Assembly: GCF_001418085.1 (NCBI RefSeq)
Contig: NZ_LIQH01000038.1
Span: forward strand, 124,001 to 188,000
DNA length: 64,000 bases
Source of the DNA: Lacinutrix algicola
Lineage (GTDB): Bacteria > Bacteroidota > Bacteroidia > Flavobacteriales > Flavobacteriaceae
Reading direction: 5' to 3'
Both the position numbers and the translations under genes were made by a program. The notes beneath the pieces are model-generated. The model made no database searches and was not told the origin of the DNA. It saw only the letters and a program-made list of their open reading frames with translations. Shown here in pieces: positions 28,139-37,019 of this stretch (the stretch's first letter is position 1; each line of letters begins with the position of its first letter).

Positions 28139-31100
28139 ATGAAAAAACAATCACTTTCAATTTTATTTATGTTTTTTGTCGCTCTGGCATTTGCTCAGGT
28201 TACGACATCTAATATAAAAGGTCTCGTTTTAGATGAGATGAATGAACCTTTACCAGGAGCCAATGTGCTTGCTGTGCATACACCAACAGGAACTAAGTTT
28301 GGAGGTGCAACAAATTTCGATGGTCGTTTTAATTTACTTAATCTTAAAGTAGGTGGACCATATTCTATTACAATTAGTTTTGTTGGTTATAAAGAACAAG
28401 CTTTTACAGATGTTTACTTAACTCTTGGTAAAACTCAGAATTTAGACATTACTATGGCTTCAGATAGTCAGTCTTTAGAAACTGTTGTTATTACAGGAAC
28501 TGGTGGGACGGGTACTTTTGGTAGCGATCGTACAGGAGCAGAGACTAGTGTGGGAAGAAGAGAATTAACAAGTTTACCAACAATTTCAAGATCTGCGGCA
28601 GATTTTACTAGGTTAGAGCCTTCATCTTCTGGAAATTCTTTTGGAGGTAGAAACGATCAATTCAATAATTTTAGTTTAGATGGTGCTGTTTTTGGAAATC
28701 CTTTTGGGTTAGATGCGGCTACAGTTGGTGGGCAAACAGATGCGCAACCAATTTCTTTAGATGCCATAGATCAAATTCAAGTATCATTAGCGCCATACGA
28801 TGTTACACAATCTGGATTTACAGGAGCATCTGTAAACGCGGTAACTAAAAGTGGTACAAACGAATTTCATGGTACTGTATATGGTTTTACTAGAAACGAA
28901 GATCTTACAGGTGGTAAAATTAAAGGAGAAGATGTTTTTAAAGCAGATTTAGAACAAACACAATACGGATTGAGTGTTGGTGGACCACTTATTAAAAATA
29001 AATTATTCTTTTTTGCAAACTTCGAAAAAGACGAACGTACAGATTTAGGTGCGCCTTTTACACCTAATAGAGGTTCTGGAGCTGTAAATGAATCTATTGT
29101 AGCAGAACAAGACTTAATGGATGTTAGTAATGCATTGTTAAATTTAGGATATAATCCTGGGAGATACGAAGGTTTTAACTACAACTCTAACTCTACAAAA
29201 GGAATTTTTAAAATCGATTGGAATATTAACGATAATAACAGATTAGCAGTTATCTATAATTTCTTAGATGCATCAAAAGAAAAGCCAGCACACCCAACAG
29301 CTATTGGTGTTAGAGGTCCAAGTTTTAGAACATTACAATTTGAAAACTCTGGTTACGAAATTAATAATAAGTTAAATTCATTTCAAATAGAATTAAATTC
29401 AACTTTACCTGGAGATGTTACAAACAAATTGCAAATCGGTTATACTCATTTCGACGATTTTAGAAACCCGTTATCTGGTCCAGCACCAGTAATAGCTATT
29501 CAAGATGGAGCAGGTTCAAATTATATTATTGCAGGTCATGAGCCATTCTCAATTAACAATAAATTAGATCAACGCGTTTTTCAGGTAACAGATAATATGA
29601 ACTTTGTTAAAGGAGATCATACTTTTACTGTAGGATTTAACTTTGAGAAATTCGAATTTAAAAATTCATTTAACTTAGTTAATTACGAATCTTTCAACTT
29701 TGGTATTTTTCCTTATTACGGATTATTTTCTCCGTATCCAGATGTTCAAACTTTCTTAGACAATACACAACCAGGAGGAGTAGTAGACCAGTATTTAGGA
29801 GCGACACAAAATGCTTTTAATCAATTTAACGCTAATGGAGATGGAAATGATGGCGGTTGGAAATTAGCAGAACTTAACGTTGGACAATTAGCATTTTATG
29901 TTCAAGACGAATGGAATGTTACAGATAATTTTAAGCTTACTTACGGTTTACGTTTAGATAAGCCCTTATATTTTGATACTGGAGATTTAATACAGAAGTA
30001 CATTAATACAGAAAATGGAGCTACAAGAGATACCTCAGTTACTTACTTTAATCCAAATACTAACGAAGAAGTTACTTTAGAGTCTACAAGATTACCAGAT
30101 AGTAAACCATTAATTTCTCCAAGAGTTGGTTTTAATTACGATGTTAAGGGAGATAATACTTTTCAAGTGCGTGGTGGATCTGGAATCTTTACAGGTCGTT
30201 TTCCTTTTGTTTGGTTAGGTAACCAAGTAAGTGGAGCAGACGATGGTTTCTTTCAAATAATAGATCCAGAATACAAATGGCCACAAGTTTGGAGAACAAA
30301 TATTGGTGGTGATTATAAATTCGAAAATGGAGTAGTACTAACTGCAGATGTATCTTATACTAAAGATATTAATGGAGCGCATGTACAAAACTGGGGATTA
30401 AGAAACCCAACCGAAACTTTAAATGCACCCGGAGATAATAGACCAGTGTATGCAGATGGAGATAAAGGTAATAATGCCTACGTATTTACAAACTCTAATA
30501 AGGGACGTATTTGGAACTATACATTAAAGGCTCAAAAAACCTTTGGAAAAGGATTTTATACAAGCTTAGCTTATAACCACTTAGATTCTAAAGATGTAAA
30601 CTCTATAGAAGCAGAAATTACAGGTGATGCTTTCGATTTTAATCAAGTATCAGGAAATGCAAATGATGCTGTTTTAAGCGCTTCTAAATATGGAGATAAA
30701 CACAGATTTATAGGTGTAGCAAGTAAGAAATTTACGTATGCTAACGATAAATGGTCTACAACATTATCTACATTTTTTGAGTATGCACAAGGCGGACGTT
30801 TTAGTTATACTTATGCAGGAAATATAAATAATGATAGTTCTGGTCAGAATAACGATTTATTATATGTGCCAACAGCAGGAGAATTACAACAAATGCAGTT
30901 TTCTGGAACAGCAGCAGAACAAGCCACACAAGCAGCAAACTACGAAGCATACATTCAACAAGATGATTACTTAAGCGAAAAAAGAGGTGATTATACAGAT
31001 CGTTATGGAGCATTAGCGCCATGGAGAGGAAAGTGGGATGTTAAATTATTACAAGATTATAAATTTAGCACAGGAGACGGAAAAACAAATACCATCCAAA

Positions 31101-31315
31101 TAAGTGTAGATGTTTTAAACGTTGGAAACTTATTAAATAGCGATTGGGGAATTGTACAACTTCCTAATAATGTAAGTCCTGTTTCTGTGTCTGTAGACCA
31201 AACGACAAATACACCAACATATTCTTTTAACGAGTCTAATCAAGAAACTTTTGGGTACAACACGTCATTATTATCAAGATGGCAAGCGCAAGTAGGAGTA
31301 CGTTACATTTTCTAA
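28139..31315 (+). CDS. TonB-dependent receptor, Oar-like outer-membrane protein
   Basis: 1058 residues. The signal peptide ends near FAQV (residue 20). Residues 25-110 form a CarboxypepD_reg-like domain (IKGLVLDEMNEPLPGANV...FVGYKEQ). The plug region (about 120-235) has LPTISRSAADFTRLEPSSSG and the VNAVTKSGTNEFHG motif typical of Oar-like proteins. The rest is a large beta barrel ending in an aromatic residue (VRYIF). It is expected in the outer membrane, taking energy from TonB. The substrate is unknown, and no SusD partner follows, so it is not a SusCD pair. Confidence 0.9.
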   Translation: MKKQSLSILFMFFVALAFAQVTTSNIKGLVLDEMNEPLPGANVLAVHTPTGTKFGGATNFDGRFNLLNLKVGGPYSITISFVGYKEQAFTDVYLTLGKTQNLDITMASDSQSLETVVITGTGGTGTFGSDRTGAETSVGRRELTSLPTISRSAADFTRLEPSSSGNSFGGRNDQFNNFSLDGAVFGNPFGLDAATVGGQTDAQPISLDAIDQIQVSLAPYDVTQSGFTGASVNAVTKSGTNEFHGTVYGFTRNEDLTGGKIKGEDVFKADLEQTQYGLSVGGPLIKNKLFFFANFEKDERTDLGAPFTPNRGSGAVNESIVAEQDLMDVSNALLNLGYNPGRYEGFNYNSNSTKGIFKIDWNINDNNRLAVIYNFLDASKEKPAHPTAIGVRGPSFRTLQFENSGYEINNKLNSFQIELNSTLPGDVTNKLQIGYTHFDDFRNPLSGPAPVIAIQDGAGSNYIIAGHEPFSINNKLDQRVFQVTDNMNFVKGDHTFTVGFNFEKFEFKNSFNLVNYESFNFGIFPYYGLFSPYPDVQTFLDNTQPGGVVDQYLGATQNAFNQFNANGDGNDGGWKLAELNVGQLAFYVQDEWNVTDNFKLTYGLRLDKPLYFDTGDLIQKYINTENGATRDTSVTYFNPNTNEEVTLESTRLPDSKPLISPRVGFNYDVKGDNTFQVRGGSGIFTGRFPFVWLGNQVSGADDGFFQIIDPEYKWPQVWRTNIGGDYKFENGVVLTADVSYTKDINGAHVQNWGLRNPTETLNAPGDNRPVYADGDKGNNAYVFTNSNKGRIWNYTLKAQKTFGKGFYTSLAYNHLDSKDVNSIEAEITGDAFDFNQVSGNANDAVLSASKYGDKHRFIGVASKKFTYANDKWSTTLSTFFEYAQGGRFSYTYAGNINNDSSGQNNDLLYVPTAGELQQMQFSGTAAEQATQAANYEAYIQQDDYLSEKRGDYTDRYGALAPWRGKWDVKLLQDYKFSTGDGKTNTIQISVDVLNVGNLLNSDWGIVQLPNNVSPVSVSVDQTTNTPTYSFNESNQETFGYNTSLLSRWQAQVGVRYIF

Positions 31316-31343
31316 TAACAAACCATAATAATTTATGTAAATT

Positions 31344-31377
31344 TGCGCTTCTAAATTTTTTAGAAGCGCATTTTTTT
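31344..31377 (+). terminator. Terminator after the TonB receptor gene
   Basis: Stem TGCGCTTCTA/TAGAAGCGCA followed by a T-run. Confidence 0.85.
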
Positions 31378-31442
31378 ATTTAAATAGTTTCTATTTTTTT
31401 AAATTAATTTTAATCATAACGCTTTCGCGGAAACACCAATTT

Positions 31443-32339
31443 ATGAAGCATTTTTATTACATACTATTAGTTGTCTTTTTTGTGTCTTGCAAGAACGATG
31501 TTTCTAATACATCAACTTCAACTGAAGCTGAAACACAAACTATTAAAAAATCTGCATTAATTGAAGCTTTCAAATATTCGGAAAATGCAGCGCCAATTAT
31601 AAGTGTACACCGTGGAGGAAAAAGCATTAAAAACTATCCAGAAAACTGTTTAGAGACTTTACAATATGTAAACGATAGTATTCCTGCTATTTACGAAATA
31701 GATGTTGCTAAAACCAAAGACTATAAGCTAGTATTATTACACGATAATACTTTAGAGCGTACAACAACAGGAACAGGAAAATTAACAGATTACACATACC
31801 AAGAGTTAAACACTTTTAATTTAGAAGACGATTTTGGAAACGAAACTACTTTTAAAGTGCCATTATTTACAGATGTATTAAAATGGGCAAAAACCAATAA
31901 GGTAGTATTAACTGTAGATATTAAACGTAGTGTGTCTGTGCATACTGTAGTAGATGCTATTAGAGCAGAGAAAGCAGAAGATGTTTGCCTAATTATAACT
32001 TACGATATGGAACAAGCACAAAGGGCTTATAAATACGCTCCAGAATTGTTACTATCTGTTTCTGCAAGAAATGAAAAAGAACTAGGTTGGTTGTTAAGCT
32101 CTAATATTCCAACAGAAAATATGATCGCATTTACAGGTACACGTTTGTCTCCAAACGATTTTTATAAAAAAGTACAATCTCACGGCATAAAGACCATTTT
32201 AGGAACTTTAGGAAACTTAGATAACCAAGCAGAAGCTAAAGGAGATGTGCCTTATAAAGTATGGCGAGAAGATGGAATAGATGTTTTTGCAACAGATAGA
32301 CCTTTTGCAGCAGCCAAAGCATTAGATATTAAGAAATAG
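31443..32339 (+). CDS. Glycerophosphodiester phosphodiesterase family lipoprotein
   Basis: 298 residues with lipobox VSC (Cys at about residue 16). The GDPD TIM-barrel motifs are there: HRGG (catalytic His), PENCLETL, EIDVAKTKD (metal-binding acids), LVLLHDNTLERTTTGTG (second catalytic His), VDIKRS, and VFATDRP at the end. It hydrolyses glycerophosphodiesters to glycerol-3-phosphate and an alcohol, at the cell envelope given the lipid anchor. A hairpin (TCCCATTTTTGTGGGA, 32359-32374) follows and may terminate it. Confidence 0.9.
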   Translation: MKHFYYILLVVFFVSCKNDVSNTSTSTEAETQTIKKSALIEAFKYSENAAPIISVHRGGKSIKNYPENCLETLQYVNDSIPAIYEIDVAKTKDYKLVLLHDNTLERTTTGTGKLTDYTYQELNTFNLEDDFGNETTFKVPLFTDVLKWAKTNKVVLTVDIKRSVSVHTVVDAIRAEKAEDVCLIITYDMEQAQRAYKYAPELLLSVSARNEKELGWLLSSNIPTENMIAFTGTRLSPNDFYKKVQSHGIKTILGTLGNLDNQAEAKGDVPYKVWREDGIDVFATDRPFAAAKALDIKK

Positions 32340-32394
32340 AATAATAAATTAATAAGATTCCCATTTTTGTGGGAGCAAAAAAATATTTTTTTTG

Positions 32395-32865
32395 ATGAAA
32401 TATTCAAGACTTACAAAAGAACAATTTGAAGAATTAGAACAAGAATTTATAAACTTCTTGGCTACGCAATCTATAACAGGAGACGAGTGGGCTAACTTAA
32501 AAGCTAATAAGCCAGAGTTAGCAGAAATGGAACTGGATATTTTTAGCGATTTAATTTGGGAAGGTGTTTTAAATCAAGCTAAATATTTAGAACATATTTC
32601 GCCAAGCGATATTCACTTATTTGCATTAAATGAAGACCACATGCATTTAGTTGGTATTAAAGTAAAAGAAGAAGAAATAGATTTAACAACTACCGAAGGT
32701 TTTAATTGGCTACGTGCTAATTTAATGCACGATAATGTAGAGTTTGTACAAGCTAAAAAAGATTATACCGAAGAAAAAAACTTAGATAAATTTACACTTA
32801 TCCAGCAAGGCTCAAATATTACAAAAGGAGAGTTGTACGAGTATATGTTTAAGTTAATAAATTAA
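32395..32865 (+). CDS. Conserved cytosolic protein, DUF6495-like
   Basis: 156 residues from ATG at 32395. A TTG directly before it is a less likely start. It is acidic, has no signal peptide or membrane span, and is predicted to be mixed alpha/beta with segments YSRLTKEQFEELEQEFINFL, LIWEGVLNQAKYLEHI and HMHLVGIKV. It resembles the DUF6495 proteins of flavobacteria. Function unknown. The gene stands between the GDPD lipoprotein and hisS. Confidence 0.7.
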   Translation: MKYSRLTKEQFEELEQEFINFLATQSITGDEWANLKANKPELAEMELDIFSDLIWEGVLNQAKYLEHISPSDIHLFALNEDHMHLVGIKVKEEEIDLTTTEGFNWLRANLMHDNVEFVQAKKDYTEEKNLDKFTLIQQGSNITKGELYEYMFKLIN

Positions 32866-33064
32866 CGAATTCCTGCGAACGCAGGAATCTCATGAATAGT
32901 AGAAATAATTTTACTTACTATTTCAAATTAATTCTACTATTTTTGTAATTCTGCACTTGCTGCGGAATCTAAATTTAAGATAACGTCACTTCGTGTGATT
33001 CTAAATTATTAAGAATCGTATCGAGAAGACCTAAAACAGATCCCTTTCTTAAAAGGGAATTATT
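32866..33064. other. Intergenic gap with half of a palindromic repeat
   Basis: ATTCCTGCGAACGCAGGAATC at 32872-32892 is one arm of the element seen at 7.6-8.2 kb and 25.5 kb. Nothing else is recognised. Confidence 0.6.
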
Positions 33065-34726
33065 ATGGCACAAAAACCAAGTATACCAAAAGGAACAAGA
33101 GATTTTAATCCAGAACAAGTTGCAAAACGTAACTATATTTTTAGCACTATAAAGTCTCAATTTCAAACTTTTGGTTTTCAACCTATAGAAACACCAAGCT
33201 TCGAAAATAGCGATACGCTAATGGGAAAGTATGGTGAAGAAGGTGATCGCTTGATTTTTAAAATTTTGAATTCGGGTGATTATTTTAAAGACGTTAGAAA
33301 AGATGTTTTTTATACAGCAAATATTAGTGTTGTGTTTTTTGATTTATTTGATAATCTGATTAAATCAAAAGAAGATAAATATGATTTCTTTTTAAATGGA
33401 GCTTTAGATGTTTTCTCAAAAAATAAAATAACATCTGATGGTGAAGAAAATGAAAAATCAATACTTCAGAAGATATTTGAAAAAAATAAACAAAACATTC
33501 TATTATTTGATTTTAGAGATGAAGCTAATCTTGCTAATTTCCGAAGAGAAATTTTCAAATCTTTTTTCGAGGAATACATAGAAAAATTTAAGTCTTTAAA
33601 TTCACAAAAGGCTACAACTAAAATCTCTGAAAAAGCATTGCGTTACGACTTAACAGTACCTTTCGCAAGATATGTTGTACAGCACCAAAACGATATAGAA
33701 TTCCCGTTTAAGCGTTATCAAATGCAACCAGTTTGGAGAGCAGATAGGCCACAAAAAGGACGTTTTAGAGAGTTTTATCAATGTGATGCAGATGTTGTTG
33801 GTAGTGATTCACTTTGGCAAGAAGTAGAGTTTATACAATTGTACGATAACGTATTTACGGCTTTAGGTTTAAAAGGCGCAACTATAAAAATTAATAACCG
33901 TAAAATATTATCTGGTATTGCAGAAGTTATTGGAGCAAGCGATAAGCTTATCGATTTTACTGTTGCTTTAGATAAGTTAGATAAAATAGGAGAGGAGAAG
34001 GTAAAAGAAGAAATGTTAGGTAAAGGGATTCCACAAAGTGGAATTGATAAGTTACAACCATTATTTTCTTTATCTGGTGATTTTGAAGCTCAGATAGAAA
34101 GCTTAAAAGGTATTCTTAGTACTTCCGAAGAAGGAAAAAAAGGTATTGAAGAGTTAGATTTTATAAATGAAGCTATTTCTAGTTTAGGTTTACAATCTGC
34201 AAAACTACAATTAGATGTTACTTTGGCAAGAGGACTAAACTATTATACAGGCGCAATTTTTGAAGTTTCTGCACCAGATGGTGTGAAAATGGGCTCTATT
34301 GGTGGTGGTGGAAGATATGCTGATTTAACAGGTGTATTTGGATTAAAGAATGTAAGTGGTGTTGGTATTAGTTTTGGTTTAGATCGTATTTATTTAGTAC
34401 TTGAAGAATTAGGTTTATTTCCTGAAACCATTGCAAAAAGTACAGAGGTTATGTTTATTAACTTTGGAGATAAAGAAGCGTTATTTTGTTTAAAGGCAAT
34501 AAAATCTTTACGTGAAAATGGTGTAAATTCAGAATTGTATCCAGATAAAATTACTAACGGTAAACACATGAAAAAACAAATGAATTACGCTAACAAGCGA
34601 GAGATTCCATTTGTGGTGTTAGTAGGTGAAGAAGAGATGAATACTTCAGTTTATACTTTAAAAAATATGATTACGGGTGAGCAGACTAAAGTGTCTTTAG
34701 AAACGCTTATTACTACAGTGAAATAA
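33065..34726 (+). CDS. hisS: Histidyl-tRNA synthetase with a large insertion
   Basis: 553 residues against about 450-470 expected. Class II synthetase motifs: PKGTRDF at the N-terminus, [11 protein letters not shown] (motif 1/2 area), [25 protein letters not shown] (motif 2; cited as [14 protein letters not shown]), [14 protein letters not shown] and [10 protein letters not shown] (motif 3). A C-terminal anticodon-binding domain follows. Residues about 75-182 are an extra segment ([17 protein letters not shown]...[13 protein letters not shown]) placed after GDY, where relatives usually have only some 15-25 residues. The frame is intact, so the enzyme is presumably functional. Confidence 0.93.
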   Translation: MAQKPSIPKGTRDFNPEQVAKRNYIFSTIKSQFQTFGFQPIETPSFENSDTLMGKYGEEGDRLIFKILNSGDYFKDVRKDVFYTANISVVFFDLFDNLIKSKEDKYDFFLNGALDVFSKNKITSDGEENEKSILQKIFEKNKQNILLFDFRDEANLANFRREIFKSFFEEYIEKFKSLNSQKATTKISEKALRYDLTVPFARYVVQHQNDIEFPFKRYQMQPVWRADRPQKGRFREFYQCDADVVGSDSLWQEVEFIQLYDNVFTALGLKGATIKINNRKILSGIAEVIGASDKLIDFTVALDKLDKIGEEKVKEEMLGKGIPQSGIDKLQPLFSLSGDFEAQIESLKGILSTSEEGKKGIEELDFINEAISSLGLQSAKLQLDVTLARGLNYYTGAIFEVSAPDGVKMGSIGGGGRYADLTGVFGLKNVSGVGISFGLDRIYLVLEELGLFPETIAKSTEVMFINFGDKEALFCLKAIKSLRENGVNSELYPDKITNGKHMKKQMNYANKREIPFVVLVGEEEMNTSVYTLKNMITGEQTKVSLETLITTVK

Positions 34727-34745
34727 AACTTAAAAATATTAATAG

Positions 34746-34777
34746 AAAAAGCCTGAAATTAAATTTCAGGCTTTTTT
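34746..34777. terminator. Bidirectional terminator between hisS and the T9SS-module gene
   Basis: Stem AAAAAGCCTGAAAT/ATTTCAGGCTTTTT lies between convergent genes. Confidence 0.88.
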
Positions 34778-34807
34778 GTTTCTATGTAGTATGTTGTTGT
34801 TGTAATA

Positions 34808-35665
34808 TTATTTAATTAATATTTTTTTTGATAATCTTTTAGACTCTGTGTTTAAAACAAGAATGTAAGTTCCTTTGTTTAAATTATTTGTTTGAATAAC
34901 TATTTTATGCTCGAGAGTTACTAAGTTATACTGTGCTTTTAATTGCCCATTAAAGTTAAAGATTTCTACAGATGTAATGGTTTGAAAGTTGGGATTATTA
35001 ATAGATATACTCTTAGTGTTGTTAAAAAACTGAAGTCCTAATTTAGTACTTACTACTTCTTCAGTTTCATTAATAGCTTCAATTTCAGTATTGCTTTCTT
35101 CAGCTTCTGCCTCAGTTTCTATTTCAACTTCAGTTTCTTCTTCTTCATAAGAAATAGAATCTTCGTTATTGTTTACAAATCTTAATTCAAAACGATTTAA
35201 ATAAGTACCAGCTGGTAAGTTTAGTGTAAAACCAGAATTACCTTTAATGTTATGGTAGCTATTGTTGTTATTATCGAAAAGAACTATTTCTAAGGTTTCA
35301 GGTACATTTATTAATTGGTCTATAGATATAGTACTAACGCCATCTGTGGCAGTATGTAATCCTAGAGGTAGAACAGAATTTTGATTTATAATATCTATAC
35401 CCTGAATTAAAAAGGTCCTATTTTCAATTATCCAATACATATCGTCTGGATGGTTTTCAAAACTTTCAGCATCATATCCAAAGTCGATACCTGCTGTTGC
35501 ATTGCTGTCTTCAGTTACTAATATTTGTCTGTGAATTTGGTTTGGAGAAGAAAAACCTAAACGAATTTTCATTCTATCGTCTCCATTAGTTTGAGAGAAT
35601 GCGTTAAAGTAAAAAGTAATTAATAGAATGGATAATAAAGTTAATTTTAGCGAGGGAGCTGTCAT
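34808..35665 (-). CDS. Short type IX-secreted protein (stand-alone C-terminal module, 1)
   Basis: 285 residues. A signal peptide ends near AFSQT. Residues 28-165 resemble the segment near the end of the 1644-residue protein at 37020-41954 (shared motifs DRMKIRLGFSSPNQIHRQILVT, DFGYDAESFE, MYWIIENRTFLIQG, LPLGLHT). An acidic Glu/Thr-rich linker (EEEETEVEIETEAEAEE) comes next, then a type IX secretion C-terminal sorting domain (TSVEIFNFNGQL...GTYILVL...SKKILIK). It is predicted to be exported through T9SS and anchored or released. Function unknown. Confidence 0.8.
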   Translation of the reverse strand: MTAPSLKLTLLSILLITFYFNAFSQTNGDDRMKIRLGFSSPNQIHRQILVTEDSNATAGIDFGYDAESFENHPDDMYWIIENRTFLIQGIDIINQNSVLPLGLHTATDGVSTISIDQLINVPETLEIVLFDNNNNSYHNIKGNSGFTLNLPAGTYLNRFELRFVNNNEDSISYEEEETEVEIETEAEAEESNTEIEAINETEEVVSTKLGLQFFNNTKSISINNPNFQTITSVEIFNFNGQLKAQYNLVTLEHKIVIQTNNLNKGTYILVLNTESKRLSKKILIK

Positions 35666-35963
35666 TTGTTGGTTGGTTTTTAATAGCGTTATTAAAAGGT
35701 TAATAAATCGAAGTTATGACTTAAAGTGAGTTGATTGTAATATTATCTGTGATTAACCTATAAAAGCGATTTGGTGATTTTTTTGCGTTTTTTTAAGATT
35801 AAATACATCATCATAGATTTTTAAGTTTAGCAATAAGTGTTTTAAACTATTTTTGACTATATTTTTTACTGTTTTTATTAAATAAAAAAATCCTAAAGTA
35901 TACTTTAGGACTTTAAATAATATGAGTTTTTTACTTAGAAAGCATTTTAAAATCTCGTGCTTT
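35666..35963. other. Intergenic region with terminator
   Basis: The perfect palindrome TCCTAAAGTATACTTTAGGA at 35891-35910, preceded on + by an A-run, should end transcription of the gene at 35964-36737. The rest is AT-rich and featureless. Confidence 0.7.
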
Positions 35964-36737
35964 TTATTTAATTAGGACTTTTTTTGATAGTTTACCATCG
36001 TTAGTTTTTATTTCTATAATATAAGTTCCACTAGTTATATTGTTAGTGTTAAGTTTTATCTTGTCTTGGTTTTTAATGTTATTATAGGCAATTACAGATT
36101 GGCCTAACATATTAAACATCTCAACTTTCTTAATTTCTTTAAGCTTAGGATTATTTATCACTACAGTTTTGCTATTGTTTGCAAAATAAAATTGAATATC
36201 TTTTTCTAATGTTTCAAAATTATTAGTACTTAATGAGTTGTCTTCACTAAAAAGTAGTTCAAACCTGTCTAAATAAGTTCCAGAAACGATATTAAAACTA
36301 TAACCAGAATTGTTTTTAATGTTATGATATGTATTATTTTCTTTATCTAAAAGTACTATGTCTAAAGTGTCTGGAATATTGTCTAACCCATCTATTTGAA
36401 TAGTACAAAGTCCATTTGATTCAGTATTAAGACCTAAAGGAAGAGTAGTGTTTTCATCAATGCTATCTATACCTTGGATAAGGAAATTAACATTTTCTAT
36501 TATCCAATACATGTCACTAGGTTCTTCTGTGTTCAATTCTGCATCATAACCAAAATCAATTCCAGATGTTGCATTTTCATCTGCAGTTACTAGTAATTGT
36601 CTGTGAGTATTGTCTGGGCACGTAAAACCTAAACGTACTTTTGGTCTTTGGTCTCCACTAGTTTGTGCGAATAAGTTTGTCGAGAATGTTATTATTAAAA
36701 ATAATAGTAAAGCTGGTTTGCGAGTAAATGTTTTCAT
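35964..36737 (-). CDS. Short type IX-secreted protein (stand-alone C-terminal module, 2)
   Basis: 257 residues. Signal peptide ends near LFAQT. The body (RPKVRLGFTCPDNTHRQLLVT, DFGYDAELN, MYWIIENVNFLIQG, LPLGLNT) parallels its neighbour and the end of the large protein at 37020-41954. The C-terminus is a type IX sorting domain (KKVEMFNMLGQSV...SGTYIIEIKT..SKKVLIK). It lies between the other two genes carrying this module, which suggests local duplication. Confidence 0.8.
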   Translation of the reverse strand: MKTFTRKPALLLFLIITFSTNLFAQTSGDQRPKVRLGFTCPDNTHRQLLVTADENATSGIDFGYDAELNTEEPSDMYWIIENVNFLIQGIDSIDENTTLPLGLNTESNGLCTIQIDGLDNIPDTLDIVLLDKENNTYHNIKNNSGYSFNIVSGTYLDRFELLFSEDNSLSTNNFETLEKDIQFYFANNSKTVVINNPKLKEIKKVEMFNMLGQSVIAYNNIKNQDKIKLNTNNITSGTYIIEIKTNDGKLSKKVLIK

Positions 36738-36954
36738 AAGTAGGTTTTTTTTGTAAAAAAATAACTTAAGAGGGATCAGCTATATATTGTAATTAAAAAA
36801 TATTTTTTTGTAAATATACTAAAATAATCGACTAACAACCTATTTATTCGTTGTAATGAATATTAAATTATTGATTTTTTAAAAGAATGCATTTAAAGCA
36901 TTTAGTTAAAGTTCTGATATACTGTGTTTTAAAATTAATTTTTGAAAATAAAAA

Positions 36955-36977
36955 AATCCCTAAAAAATTTAGGGATT
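36955..36977 (-). terminator. Terminator of the 1644-residue protein gene
   Basis: Stem TCCCTAAA/TTTAGGGA flanked by A and T runs, within an otherwise featureless 282-bp gap. Confidence 0.75.
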
Positions 36978-37019
36978 TTAAAAATATGTACTTTGTTTTA
37001 AAGTAAATTGATATGATTT

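Noticed and set aside
28139-31315. A SusC-type nutrient receptor
   Set aside because: No SusD gene follows, and the plug motifs fit the Oar-like group better.
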